Shown piece by piece: positions 1-8,298 of a stretch of DNA of 19,718 nucleotides. The stretch spans positions 1 to 19,718 of the forward strand of contig JAIRXI010000025.1 in the NCBI GenBank assembly GCA_031268395.1, written 5' to 3'. Under the pieces are notes generated by a model. It was not told where the DNA came from and made no database searches. It saw only the letters and a program-made list of their open reading frames with translations. Numbering within the stretch: the first letter of the stretch is position 1; every line of letters begins with the position of its first letter. The DNA comes from Tannerella sp. (GTDB taxonomy: Bacteria; Bacteroidota; Bacteroidia; Bacteroidales; Tannerellaceae). A program made the position numbers and the translations under genes.

Positions 1-130
1 AATTCCAAATTCCCACATGGAAATTACCGATTCCCCTATAGAAATTCCCGATTTCCCTATGGAAATTCCCAATTACTATAGGGTAATTCTCGATTTCCAC
101 AGGGTAATTCTCGATTTCCACAGGGAAATT
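1..130. repeat. 21-bp-period array of ATTTCC-N4-GGAAAT dyads (left edge)
   Basis: Six complete units are visible. The right arm (GGAAATT, AGAAATT or GGTAATT) begins at 19, 40, 61, 82, 103 and 124, an exact 21-bp step. The AATT at 1-4 is in register with a further unit cut by the window edge, so the array continues to the left. Each unit is a dyad of the form ATTTCC-N4-GGAAAT. The fourth unit has changed both arms together (ATTAC and GTAAT), which keeps the symmetry. Twenty-one bp is two turns of B-DNA, so all dyads face the same side of the helix. Because 21 is a multiple of 3 a reading frame stays open through it, but I see no reason to call a gene. Function unknown; see the similar array at 19175-19411. 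Confidence 0.85.
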
Positions 131-177
131 TGCCCCGTAAAATCTGTTTTTATCCTTAAAATGAGCGTTTTAAAAAA

Positions 178-345
178 AAGACGCTTCTCCTGTTGTGTCC
201 GGAAGAGGAGATTTCCGGCAGGCAGCAAACGGAATATCTGCCCGTCACCCCGTCCTCTATGAACGATGAACGGGGGCATTGTGTATTTATAACTTTCAAC
301 TTTCAACTTTCAACTGCTGAAGCGTCTAATGGATATGTTGGGATT
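178..345. repeat. Dispersed-repeat fragments related to the 10871-11185 element
   Basis: Bases 178-212 (AGACGCTTC, then TGTGTCCGGAAGAGG) match 10888-10917 with few differences. Bases 317-345, read on the minus strand, match the end of the element at 10871 (CCCAACAT, then TCCATTAGACGCTTC). The two pieces face each other about 105 bp apart, as the ends of a mobile or hairpin element would, but the middle differs and the left end lacks the terminal CCCAACAT. Bases 294-314 inside it are three tandem copies of TTTCAAC. I read this as a decayed or partly replaced copy. No gene is visible in bases 1-343. Confidence 0.6.
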
Positions 346-1534
346 ATTCCACCTCCAATACGAGTCCTTTCAGGTATTCGCCTTCGGGGTGATAGATGTT
401 GACGGGATGGTCGGGCGGCTGGGCGAGCTGGTGCAGGATGCGGACATGACGCCCGGACTGTGCGGCGGCGCTGAAGACGGCTAACCGGAAATCGTTCCGG
501 CTGACCACCTGCGAGCAGGAAAAAGTGAAGAGAATCCCACCCGGCCGGATCTTCTCGAAGGCCGGCACGTGGAGTTTCCGGTAGCCCAGCAGGGCGTTGC
601 GGAGCACGTTCCGGTGCTTGGCAAAGGCCGGGGGATCCAGAATGATCAGGTCGTAGGCATCGCCCGTTTTTTCCAGGAAGTCGAAGGCGTCTCCGGTAAA
701 TGCCCGGTGGCGCGTGTCGTCCGGGAAGTTCAGCGCGATGTTTTTTTCGGCCAGGGCGACGGCCCTGGCCGAACTGTCCACCGAATGGACAAGGGTTGCT
801 CCGCCGCGCATGGCATAGACGGAGAAGCCTCCGGTGTAGCAGAAGAGGTTCAGTACGGAACGGTTGCGGGCGTATTGCTCCAGCAGCAAGCGGTTTTCGC
901 GCTGGTCGACAAAGAAGCCCGTTTTCTGCCCTTTCTGCCAGTCGACATGGAAGCGCAGGCCTTTCTCGACCGCCAGCAGTTCCGCGTCCGGGCGGCCATA
1001 CAGGGATTCGTTTTCCGCTTCCAGCGCCGCCTTGAAGGGCAGTGTCCCTTCCGATTTGCAGTAAATGTGCTGCACCCTTTCGCCCAGCACCTCTTTCAGG
1101 GCGTCGGCGATGGCGGCGCGGGCGCGGTACATTCCCACCGAATGTGCCTGCATGACGGCCGTCGTGCCGTAGAGGTCGACGATCAGCCCCGGCAGGCGGT
1201 CGCCCTCGCCGTAGACCAGGCGGCAGGTGTCGTTGTCGGGGCTGCCGGTCAGCCCGAGCGTGCGGCGCAGTTCGCAGGCCGCCTGAAGCCGGCCGGTCCA
1301 GAAGGCCTGGTCGATGGCAACCGGACGGAACGACAGGATGCGTACGGCGATGCTCCCGATCTGGTAATGGCCGATGCCCAGAAACGTCGTCCGGTCGGCG
1401 GCAAAGACTTCGACCAGGTCGCCTTCCGCCGGATCGCCCTGGATCGCGGCGATGGCGCCGGAGAATACCCACGGGTGAAAGCGCCGGAGGGATTCTTCCT
1501 TCTTTGGCTTGAGGAAGAGGCGGGCGCGGCTCAC
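344..1534 (-). CDS. rlmI: RlmI-family class I SAM-dependent 23S rRNA methyltransferase
   Basis: The 396-aa product has the full RlmI layout: an N-terminal PUA-type RNA-binding region (about 3-75), a linker domain, and a Rossmann methyltransferase (about 190-396). Visible motifs are DQRENR (210-215), the SAM-binding loop NLFCYTGGFS (229-238), VDSS (252-255), the LDPPAF motif (299-304) and the catalytic-type SCS (339-341). In Escherichia coli RlmI makes m5C1962 in 23S rRNA; the same target is inferred here. The start is a GTG overlapping the TGA of the upstream exonuclease gene by 4 bp (GTGA), which implies translational coupling. It is the last gene of a three-gene minus-strand operon. Length and motifs look intact. 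The exact modified base is not provable from sequence, since RlmI-like paralogues vary. Confidence 0.9.
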   Translation of the reverse strand: MSRARLFLKPKKEESLRRFHPWVFSGAIAAIQGDPAEGDLVEVFAADRTTFLGIGHYQIGSIAVRILSFRPVAIDQAFWTGRLQAACELRRTLGLTGSPDNDTCRLVYGEGDRLPGLIVDLYGTTAVMQAHSVGMYRARAAIADALKEVLGERVQHIYCKSEGTLPFKAALEAENESLYGRPDAELLAVEKGLRFHVDWQKGQKTGFFVDQRENRLLLEQYARNRSVLNLFCYTGGFSVYAMRGGATLVHSVDSSARAVALAEKNIALNFPDDTRHRAFTGDAFDFLEKTGDAYDLIILDPPAFAKHRNVLRNALLGYRKLHVPAFEKIRPGGILFTFSCSQVVSRNDFRLAVFSAAAQSGRHVRILHQLAQPPDHPVNIYHPEGEYLKGLVLEVE

Positions 1535-2112
1535 GGGTGCTGAGTGAGATGACGGTAAATCTGCAGGCAGGCCCAGGCGTCCAGTGCGGCGTACTGCTGC
1601 ATGGGGGCGGTCAACGTATCGGTTTCCCAGTTGCTGAGCTGTGCCCGTTTCGATATTTTCCGGCCGAACAGGATGGCGTAGATTTTCCTCAGACTGGCTT
1701 CCCGGATGCCGAACGGCAGCACGAACTTCTGCAGGTCGATGAATCCGTCCGGCTCGATCGGCGCCAGCTTGCGCAGTGCGTGGAAATCATCCAGCAGCGA
1801 CAGTCCGACTTTGGCCGCCTGCCCGTTTTCCAGATAGGCCTTCAGCTCTGTGGGGACGCCTCCCAGCCGGTTCAGGCGAAACAGATAGCAGGTGTGTTCC
1901 GTCGATAGCTGCATCAGGCACACCTTGTGATGGTCTTTTTTGGTAAAATTGGGGCGTGTTTCCGTGTCGAACCCCGTCAGGCCGGAGGCTTCCAGCGCTG
2001 CAAGGGCTTTTTTTACGTCCGTCGGCCGGTCGACGACGACGATGCGTCCGGGGAACACTTCGGGCGGCATGTCAGCTATCAGCTCGCGGGTGATGGAAGA
2101 GGGATAGTTCAT
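1531..2112 (-). CDS. 3'-5' exonuclease domain protein (DEDDy type, RNase D-like)
   Basis: The 193-aa product is a stand-alone DnaQ/RNase D-type 3'-5' exonuclease domain. Exo I is FDTET (D49, E51), Exo II includes LLDDF (D108/D109), and Exo III is YAALD (Y174 to D178), so all four metal-binding acids and the DEDDy tyrosine are present. No HRDC or helicase domain follows, so it is much shorter than RNase D. I chose the ATG at 2112, giving MNYPSS, because it overlaps the TGA of the DUF5063-like gene (ATGA); the open frame runs further upstream but only inside that gene. It sits between the DUF5063-like and rlmI genes, each junction overlapping by 4 bp, so the three are made together. Substrate (RNA or DNA) is unknown; RNA maturation would fit the rRNA methyltransferase neighbour, but that is inference. 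Confidence 0.88.
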   Translation of the reverse strand: MNYPSSITRELIADMPPEVFPGRIVVVDRPTDVKKALAALEASGLTGFDTETRPNFTKKDHHKVCLMQLSTEHTCYLFRLNRLGGVPTELKAYLENGQAAKVGLSLLDDFHALRKLAPIEPDGFIDLQKFVLPFGIREASLRKIYAILFGRKISKRAQLSNWETDTLTAPMQQYAALDAWACLQIYRHLTQHP

Positions 2113-2651
2113 GCTTCGTTGCCGGATTGCAGGTGAATATCTTCGCTGTAGCGGATGGCGTGCAGCGCCTTGAGCGCGTTGAGCAGGGACTGCCCCCAGA
2201 ATTGCCGGAAACTGTCTGCGCAAAGCGACAGCGCCAGCGACATGGCGGCCTCGTGCCCCTGCCGGAAGAGGTATGCGAAATTGCCCAGATCCTGATAGAT
2301 GTCTGCCAGGTTTTCGGAAATGAATGCGATGATCGGCGCGTCGCTGTAGGCCATGTCCGGCAGAAAGGTCTCCAGGTAACTGTCATGTTCGCCCAGCAGG
2401 CCGGCAATCCGCTCACGGAGTATATTGTAGGATTCTTCCGTGATAAAGCCGGGTGCGCCGCCGTCTTCGTCCGGGACAGCCGTTTCGGGTATCAGGGAAG
2501 CTTTCAGGTAGAGCAGGGGCAGCAGTCTGGTTGCCTGATCAACAAACCCGAACCGGCCGGATGCGAAATCGCGCTCCATCCATGCGCAAAATTCAACCGC
2601 CACCCTGACAAATTCCAGCGTATTTTTGTCGTAAACCGAAAGACTCTTCAT
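2109..2651 (-). CDS. DUF5063-family protein
   Basis: A helical, acidic cytosolic protein of about 180 aa that resembles the Bacteroidetes DUF5063 family (recognised from overall sequence and position, not from a search). It has no signal peptide or membrane segment. I chose MKSLSVYDKN (ATG at 2651); an ATG two codons earlier (2657) is equally possible, while the longer open frame to 2756 runs through promoter-like sequence. It is the first gene of the operon with the exonuclease and rlmI, overlapping the exonuclease start by 4 bp. Family function is unknown; fixed linkage to an exonuclease and an rRNA methyltransferase hints at an RNA- or ribosome-related role. Confidence 0.75.
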   Translation of the reverse strand: MKSLSVYDKNTLEFVRVAVEFCAWMERDFASGRFGFVDQATRLLPLLYLKASLIPETAVPDEDGGAPGFITEESYNILRERIAGLLGEHDSYLETFLPDMAYSDAPIIAFISENLADIYQDLGNFAYLFRQGHEAAMSLALSLCADSFRQFWGQSLLNALKALHAIRYSEDIHLQSGNEA

Positions 2652-2695
2652 ACTCATTACCATCAATTGAAGCCAGTGTTTTAATATTGAAAGTG

Positions 2696-2725
2696 CAAAA
2701 TTAATGAAAATGCCAGGATTTCCAA
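2696..2725 (-). promoter_or_regulatory. Bacteroidetes-type promoter for the DUF5063-exonuclease-rlmI operon
   Basis: On the minus strand TAATTTTG (2696-2703) fits the Bacteroidetes -7 consensus TAnnTTTG. A TTGG (2722-2725) lies 18 bp upstream, in the place of the -33 element. The -7 box is about 45 bp upstream of the chosen start codon, leaving a short 5' leader. This arrangement supports starting the first gene at 2651 or 2657. Confidence 0.6.
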
Positions 2726-2880
2726 CTGTGCGGAATGAAAAAAGTTTTCCCGGCACCTTGTGTTATACTTCGCGCGACACAGTTTTGTGAACGATGAATC
2801 CGTTCAAAAACGGTTCTGTTTTTGTGCGGTCGAAAAATACGTACCGATTGCGGAAAAACCTGCATCTTCAACATGCCATG

Positions 2881-3765
2881 CTACTGCTTTCCTTCCGTCC
2901 GCACGCTGCCGTCCGTTTTCCTGATCAGCCCCTGCAGGACACTCCCCGGCCCCAGTTCGACGAAATGGTCTGCGCCGTCGGCAATCATGTTTTGCACGCA
3001 CTGCGTCCAGCGCACGGGGGATGTCAGCTGTGCGATCAGGTTCGCCTTGATCATTTCCGGGTCCACCGTCGCCTTTGCGTCGACATTCTGATAGACCGGA
3101 CACACCGGCGCATGAAAATCCGTCGACCGGATGGCTTCTTCCAGTTCGACGCGCGCCGGTTCCATGAGCGGCGAGTGGAAGGCGCCGCCCACTTTAAGTT
3201 TCATCGCCCGTTTTGCTCCGGCGGCCAGCAACTGTCTGCAGGCCGCGTCGACCCCGGCTTCCGTGCCCGAGATAACCACCTGTCCGGGACAGTTGTAATT
3301 GGCGCACACCACGATTCCGTCCGTGATGCCGGCGCAGATCCGTTCGACCTCTCCGTCCGGCAGCGACAGGACGGCGGCCATCGTGGACGGCGTTTTTTCG
3401 CACGCCTTCTGCATGGCGTTCGCCCGCCTGGCGACCAGTGTCAGGCCGTCTTCAAACGAAAGCGCCTGCGCCGTCACCAGAGCCGAAAATTCGCCCAGCG
3501 AGTGGCCCGCTACCATGTCGGGCCGGATTCCGTCGCCCGGCAGCGTCCCGGCCAGAATCACCGAATGCAGGAAAATAGCGGGTTGCGTGACCTTGGTCTG
3601 TTTCAGGTCGTCGTCCGTCCCGGCAAACATAAGGTCGGTAATACGGAATCCGAGTATATCGTTTGCCTGTTCAAAAAGTTGCCCGGACAGACGGTCCCGA
3701 CCGTACAGGTCTTTCCCCATCCCGACAAATTGAGCCCCCTGTCCGGGGAATACAAATGCCCTCAT
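2881..3765 (-). CDS. fabD: Malonyl-CoA:ACP transacylase FabD
   Basis: The 294-aa enzyme transfers malonyl from CoA to acyl carrier protein at the entry to type II fatty-acid synthesis in the cytosol. It carries GQGAQ (8-12), the nucleophile motif GHSLGE with Ser89, the RRANAMQ segment (113-119) with the malonate-binding Arg, and the catalytic His197 in GAFHSPLM. Length is normal for FabD. I start at the ATG at 3765 (MRAFVFPGQG); the frame extends 11 codons upstream but without family similarity. The gene appears monocistronic: 229 bp separate it from the next minus-strand gene, and it is divergent from tatA. No other fab gene is in the window. Confidence 0.95.
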   Translation of the reverse strand: MRAFVFPGQGAQFVGMGKDLYGRDRLSGQLFEQANDILGFRITDLMFAGTDDDLKQTKVTQPAIFLHSVILAGTLPGDGIRPDMVAGHSLGEFSALVTAQALSFEDGLTLVARRANAMQKACEKTPSTMAAVLSLPDGEVERICAGITDGIVVCANYNCPGQVVISGTEAGVDAACRQLLAAGAKRAMKLKVGGAFHSPLMEPARVELEEAIRSTDFHAPVCPVYQNVDAKATVDPEMIKANLIAQLTSPVRWTQCVQNMIADGADHFVELGPGSVLQGLIRKTDGSVRTEGKQ

Positions 3766-3795
3766 TTCTTCTTCTTTTATTTTTTTAAGACGGCA

Positions 3796-3803
3796 CAAAA
3801 GTA
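3796..3803 (-). promoter_or_regulatory. Probable -7 box for fabD
   Basis: TACTTTTG on the minus strand fits TAnnTTTG and lies about 30 bp upstream of the fabD ATG. I do not see a convincing -33 element. The 129-bp gap to tatA therefore carries two divergent promoters. Confidence 0.5.
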
Positions 3804-3844
3804 ATAAATTTGGGAAAACAGCGCACCGTATTCGGGAAAGATTG

Positions 3845-3852
3845 TATCTTTG
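3845..3852 (+). promoter_or_regulatory. Probable -7 box for tatA-tatC
   Basis: TATCTTTG fits the Bacteroidetes -7 consensus and lies about 42 bp upstream of the tatA ATG. No clear TTG is seen at the usual -33 distance. Confidence 0.55.
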
Positions 3853-3894
3853 CCCGACTAAACAGATAGACTATTAATTTTTAATGTAGACAAG

Positions 3895-4089
3895 ATGAAT
3901 CATTTATTATTTCTCCCGAATTTGGGTACCGGTGAAATTATCGTCATCGCTTTTGCCATATTGCTGATTTTTGGAGGTAAAAAAATACCCGAACTGATGA
4001 AAGGAATCGGAAAGGGAGTACGGAATTTCAAGGACGGCGTGAAAGGCATCGAAGAAGACATCAAACTGGACGACACGGATAGCAAGTAA
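3895..4089 (+). CDS. tatA: Sec-independent translocase subunit TatA/E
   Basis: A 64-aa protein with one N-terminal membrane helix (about 13-27), the FGGKKIPEL hinge (26-34) and an amphipathic helix followed by an acidic tail. This is the layout of TatA, which oligomerises to let folded twin-arginine substrates through the inner membrane. tatC starts 5 bp after its stop, so the two are one unit. No tatB is present; minimal TatA-TatC systems are usual in Bacteroidetes. Confidence 0.95.
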   Translation: MNHLLFLPNLGTGEIIVIAFAILLIFGGKKIPELMKGIGKGVRNFKDGVKGIEEDIKLDDTDSK

Positions 4090-4094
4090 CCGAT

Positions 4095-4949
4095 ATGTCA
4101 CAGCAGCAAGACGAAATGTCCTTCTGGGATCATCTGGAAGAACTCCGCTGGACACTGTTCCGTTCTATTTTAGCCCTTGTTATTTTAGCCATCGGTTTTT
4201 TCGCATTCATGCGGGGAGACGATGGCATATTTCACAATATCATTCTGGCACCGACGCGGGGCGATTTTGTTACGTATCGCCTGTTCTGTTCCGTGGCGTC
4301 GTCGTTTTCCTTTCTGACCGAGTTTTGTGACACGGCGTTCAACATCGAAATCATCAATATCAAACTGGCCACCCAGTTTTTTATGCACATGACGACCTCT
4401 TTCTGGCTGGCGGTGGTGTTGGCATGTCCCTACCTGATGTTTGAAGTATGGAGATTTGTCCGTCCGGCGCTCTACGAGAACGAAAAGAAAAATGTGCAGT
4501 GGGTATTCGTCTTCGGGACGGGAATGTTTTTTATCGGCTGTGCCGTGGGATATTATGTGGTGTTTCCCATGACGTTGCGCTTTCTGGCAACTCACCAGCT
4601 CAGTGTAGAAATCAATGAACAGGTGTCGCTTGATTCGTATATGGACAATTTCCTGATGATGATTTTCATCATGGGCGTTGTGTTTGAAATGCCGCTGCTG
4701 TCGTGGCTGCTGTCCAAACTGGGCCTGCTGCACCGCGGTTTCTTCAACCGATACCGACGCCATGCCGTGGTGGCGCTGCTGATCGTGGCGGCCCTGATTA
4801 CGCCCAGCGGCGACCCGTTTACACTCTCCCTCGTCTTTATCCCGCTTTACGCCCTGTATGAACTGAGCGCCTTCTTCGTCCGTCCGGCGCCAAGGGAAGA
4901 GGCCGACGACAGGGTATTTGATGTGGCAGGCGTCTATCCGAACAGATAA
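4095..4949 (+). CDS. tatC: Twin-arginine translocase subunit TatC
   Basis: The 284-aa multispanning inner-membrane protein is the receptor for twin-arginine signal peptides. The N-terminus has the family hallmark FWDHLEELRWTLFRS (10-24). Several hydrophobic segments follow, consistent with the six TatC helices, including the conserved FEVWRFVRPALYENEKK region and the late GVVFEMPLL segment. It is somewhat longer than E. coli TatC because of an insertion in the first periplasmic loop. It is preceded by tatA (5-bp gap) and followed after 74 bp by the penicillin-binding protein gene on the same strand. Confidence 0.95.
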   Translation: MSQQQDEMSFWDHLEELRWTLFRSILALVILAIGFFAFMRGDDGIFHNIILAPTRGDFVTYRLFCSVASSFSFLTEFCDTAFNIEIINIKLATQFFMHMTTSFWLAVVLACPYLMFEVWRFVRPALYENEKKNVQWVFVFGTGMFFIGCAVGYYVVFPMTLRFLATHQLSVEINEQVSLDSYMDNFLMMIFIMGVVFEMPLLSWLLSKLGLLHRGFFNRYRRHAVVALLIVAALITPSGDPFTLSLVFIPLYALYELSAFFVRPAPREEADDRVFDVAGVYPNR

Positions 4950-5023
4950 TCCGGCAGCCCGTTTGAACGCTAAAAAAGCAGATGGCGGCCGTCCACCGGC
5001 AGAAGCCGTTTTGACTGCAAAAA

Positions 5024-7402
5024 ATGGAGAAGGGAAAAAAGAACAAAAAGAAAAGCGGATTTAGACTGACCAACCGCGAGCGAATGTATGTAATATACGG
5101 AATATGGGGGTCACTGGCGGTATTCGTCGGCGTAACGGTCATTCTGTTTACGGCCATCGCCAACGGATGGATAGGTTACGTGCCTCCGGTGGAGCAGCTG
5201 GCCAACCCGATCGACAAGTATGCTACACAGGTGATTTCGTCCGACGGCAAAATGCTGGGCAGTTTTTCGTACAGTTCGGACAACCGTATTTATGTAGGAT
5301 ACAACGACCTGTCTCCCGATCTGGTGAAAGCGCTGATCGCCACGGAAGACGCCCGCTTCTCGAAACACAGCGGAATTGACCTGAAAGGACTGGCTCGTGC
5401 CATCGTGAAACGGGGCATCTTCATGCAGAAAAGTGGCGGCGGCGGAAGCACCATCACCCAGCAGCTGGCCAAGCAGTTGTATTCGCCCAGCGCGGAAAGT
5501 CTGAAGGAACGGCTTCTCCAGAAACCCATCGAATGGGTGATTGCCGTCCGGCTGGAACGCTATTACACGAAAGAGGAAATCGTCAACCTGTACCTCAACA
5601 AGTTTGATTTCCTGTACAATGCCGTAGGTATCCGGTCGGCCGCACGCGTTTACTTCGACGCCACACCCCGCACCCTGAAGACGGAAGAAGCAGCCACACT
5701 GGTAGGGATGTGCAAAAATCCTTCCTACTACAATCCGGTACGCTATGCACAGCGAACAACCGAACGGCGGAACATGGTCCTGCGGCAGATGCGCGACAAC
5801 GGCTATCTGGCGCCGGCCGCCTGTGATTCCCTGCGCAGGCTCCCGCTCACGGTTCACTTCACGCGCCTGGACCACCGCGACGGCCTCGCATCTTATTTTC
5901 GGGAATACCTCCGCCTGACAATGGTTGCCAAAAAACCGGTACGGAACGACTATGCCTCCTGGCAAACCCGGAAATTTACCGAAGATTCGCTGGCATGGGA
6001 GACCAGTCCGCTGTATGGCTGGTGCAGCAAAAACAGGAAACCGAACGGCGAACCCTACAACCTGTATACGGATGGGCTGAAAGTGTACACAACACTTGAT
6101 TCCCACATGCAGCAATACGCCGAAGAAGCCATGGTGGAGCACATGAGCGGAACGGTGCAGCCCAAATTTACCAAAGAAAAGGCAGGACGGAAATATGCGC
6201 CGTTCTCCAGCCTGCTGAAACAGGAAGAGATTGAGGACATCATGAAGCGAGCCGTCCATCTGAGCGACCGGTATCGCTCCCTGAAAAAAAGCGGCATGAA
6301 CGATGCCGAAATAGAAAAGACGTTCGAGACACCTGTGGAGATGCGCGTGTTCAGCTGGAACGGCGTGGTTGATACGGTCATGACGCCGATGGACTCCATC
6401 CGTTACTATAAAGGTTTTCTGCGTACGGGCTTCATGGCGATGGATCCGCGTACCGGCCACGTGAAAGCTTATGTGGGTGGGATTGACTACAACAGTTTCA
6501 AGTATGACATGGTCACGCAGGGTCGCCGGCAGATCGGCTCGACCATGAAACCCTTTGTCTATTCGCTGGCGATGATCGAAGGCGTGAGTCCGTGCGACAA
6601 GATGATCCACGTCCAGCAAACCCTGACCGACGAAAACGGGAGACCGTGGATTCCCAAAAATGCCGGCGCAAAGATGGAGGGTGAAGAGGTGACGGTCCAG
6701 TGGGGCTTGCAGCAGTCGGACAACTGGGTGACGGCCTGGCTCATGAAAAGCCTCTCGCCCTATACGCTGGCCCGCCTGCTGTATTCCTTCGGCCTGCGGG
6801 GCGAGATCGACCCGGTCGTGTCGATGTGCCTGGGCACGCCGGACGTCTCGGTGAGCGAGATGGTAAGCGGATACACGACCTTCCCGAACCGGGGCGTGCG
6901 GATAGAGCCGCTGTATGTGACGCGGATTGAGGACGCAAAGGGAAAAACCGTTGCCGCGTTTACGCCGCAGGTCGTAGACGTGCTGACGGAAGAGGCCGCC
7001 TGCAAGATGCTGGGCATGCTGCGCGGCGTGATGGACGGCGGCACCGGTAGCCGGGTACGTTACCAGTATGGCCTCCGGGCGCCGATGGGCGGCAAGACGG
7101 GAACCACGCAGGAAAACTCCGACGGCTGGTTCATTGGCTTTACGCCCAGCCTGGTATCCGGCTGCTGGGTCGGCGGAGAAGAACGCTCCATCCACTTCGA
7201 CAGGATGAGCGAAGGACAGGGAGCCAGCATGGCATTGCCGATTTATGCCCTGTTTATGAAGAAAGTGTATGCCGACAAGACGCTGGGATATTCGGACAGG
7301 GAGAATTTTGAAATCCCGGAAAAATATGCCCGTGCCTGCCCCCCGGTCAGGGAGCGAATCCCGGCCACGTTTACACTGGGTGACGACGACTTTTTCAATT
7401 GA
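5024..7402 (+). CDS. mrcA: Bifunctional class A penicillin-binding protein (PBP1A type)
   Basis: The 792-aa enzyme polymerises glycan strands from lipid II and cross-links their peptides in the periplasm. It has a short basic cytosolic tail, one membrane anchor (about 21-45), then a GT51 transglycosylase with the catalytic EDARF motif (Glu108), GGSTITQQLAKQL (140-152) and KEEIVNLYLNK (183-193). The C-terminal transpeptidase has all three penicillin-binding motifs: S506-T-M-K509, S565-D-N567 and K691-T-G-T. Nothing is missing. A CvfB-like gene begins about 55 bp downstream on the same strand. Confidence 0.94.
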   Translation: MEKGKKNKKKSGFRLTNRERMYVIYGIWGSLAVFVGVTVILFTAIANGWIGYVPPVEQLANPIDKYATQVISSDGKMLGSFSYSSDNRIYVGYNDLSPDLVKALIATEDARFSKHSGIDLKGLARAIVKRGIFMQKSGGGGSTITQQLAKQLYSPSAESLKERLLQKPIEWVIAVRLERYYTKEEIVNLYLNKFDFLYNAVGIRSAARVYFDATPRTLKTEEAATLVGMCKNPSYYNPVRYAQRTTERRNMVLRQMRDNGYLAPAACDSLRRLPLTVHFTRLDHRDGLASYFREYLRLTMVAKKPVRNDYASWQTRKFTEDSLAWETSPLYGWCSKNRKPNGEPYNLYTDGLKVYTTLDSHMQQYAEEAMVEHMSGTVQPKFTKEKAGRKYAPFSSLLKQEEIEDIMKRAVHLSDRYRSLKKSGMNDAEIEKTFETPVEMRVFSWNGVVDTVMTPMDSIRYYKGFLRTGFMAMDPRTGHVKAYVGGIDYNSFKYDMVTQGRRQIGSTMKPFVYSLAMIEGVSPCDKMIHVQQTLTDENGRPWIPKNAGAKMEGEEVTVQWGLQQSDNWVTAWLMKSLSPYTLARLLYSFGLRGEIDPVVSMCLGTPDVSVSEMVSGYTTFPNRGVRIEPLYVTRIEDAKGKTVAAFTPQVVDVLTEEAACKMLGMLRGVMDGGTGSRVRYQYGLRAPMGGKTGTTQENSDGWFIGFTPSLVSGCWVGGEERSIHFDRMSEGQGASMALPIYALFMKKVYADKTLGYSDRENFEIPEKYARACPPVRERIPATFTLGDDDFFN

Positions 7403-7456
7403 GTAACAGGAAACAACTAACCCCGCGCAACCGTGTCGGGACATGACGAAAGACGT

Positions 7457-8293
7457 ATGGAAACAGGAAAGATGAATACGCTGAAAGTGATCAAAACAGT
7501 CGATTTCGGCGTCTATCTGGACGGCGGAGAAGGACGGGAAATCCTGCTCCCGGCGCGTTACGTCCCCCAGGGATGCGGGGAGGGTGACGAAGTAGACGTT
7601 TTCATCTATCACGACAACGAAGGGCGACTGATTGCCACCACGCTCCGGCCGCTGGCGACGGTCGGCGAGTTCCAGTGGATGCAGGTGAAGGAGGTCTCCG
7701 CGGTGGGAGCCTTCCTGGAATGGGGGCTGATGAAAGACCTGCTGGTGCCCCGTCGCGAACAGAAAACGCCCATGCAGGAAGGCCGCCGGTATCTGGTTTA
7801 TGTCTATCTGGATTTCGTGACGAAGCGAATTGTCGCCTCGGCACGCATCGACAGGTTTCTCGACAACGTGCCGCCGCCATACGAACGGAACCAGGAAGTA
7901 GACCTGATCGTGGCCGAATCCACGGAAATGGGTTACAAGGTCATTATCAATCATCAACACTGGGGGCTGGCGTATCATAACGAAGTGTTTCATTCCCTGG
8001 AAAAGGGCGAAAAGCGGAAAGGATACATCAGGGAAGTGCGCGAAGACGGGAAGATAGACGTCAGTCTGTATCCGCTGGGATACGGGAAGATAGACGGCAT
8101 TGCACGTCGCGTACTGCAAACGCTGACGCGTAGCGGCGGTTTCCTGCCCGTGCACGACGGGAGCGATGCCGGCGAAATCCAGTCCCTCTTTGCCTGTAGC
8201 AAAAAGAGTTTCAAGAAAGCCGTCGGCGCCCTGTACAGGCAGCAGTTGATTTCGCTGGAGAAAGAAGGCATCCGGCTGACGGGCAGCGAATAG
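7457..8293 (+). CDS. cvfB: CvfB-like S1-domain RNA-binding protein
   Basis: A 278-aa cytosolic protein resembling CvfB/YitL: consecutive S1-type OB folds, clearest in the N-terminal part (NTLKVIKTVDFGVYL, 7-21) and again from about 70, and a C-terminal winged-helix-like region (about 210-278). I chose the ATG at 7457 (METGKMNTLK) because family members begin a few residues before the NTLKV segment; a GTG at 7433 and an ATG at 7472 are alternatives. CvfB binds RNA and affects virulence-factor expression in Staphylococcus aureus; its role in Bacteroidetes is not established. The stop lies 5 bp before the 344-bp palindrome. Confidence 0.85.
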   Translation: METGKMNTLKVIKTVDFGVYLDGGEGREILLPARYVPQGCGEGDEVDVFIYHDNEGRLIATTLRPLATVGEFQWMQVKEVSAVGAFLEWGLMKDLLVPRREQKTPMQEGRRYLVYVYLDFVTKRIVASARIDRFLDNVPPPYERNQEVDLIVAESTEMGYKVIINHQHWGLAYHNEVFHSLEKGEKRKGYIREVREDGKIDVSLYPLGYGKIDGIARRVLQTLTRSGGFLPVHDGSDAGEIQSLFACSKKSFKKAVGALYRQQLISLEKEGIRLTGSE

Positions 8294-8298
8294 ACAAC

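Noticed and set aside
303..1472. 389-codon minus-strand open frame
   Set aside because: Alternative frame of the rlmI gene, Arg/Pro/Gly-rich with no motif; the SAM-methyltransferase frame is clearly the real one.
569..1543. 324-codon plus-strand open frame
   Set aside because: Antisense shadow of the rlmI gene.
2803..2816. Terminator for fabD (CCGTT-CAAA-AACGG hairpin)
   Set aside because: The stem is only 5 bp and, on the fabD strand, no T-run follows; too weak to annotate.
7433..7456. Upstream GTG start for the CvfB-like gene
   Set aside because: The extra eight residues have no family similarity; the ATG at 7457 gives the normal N-terminus.
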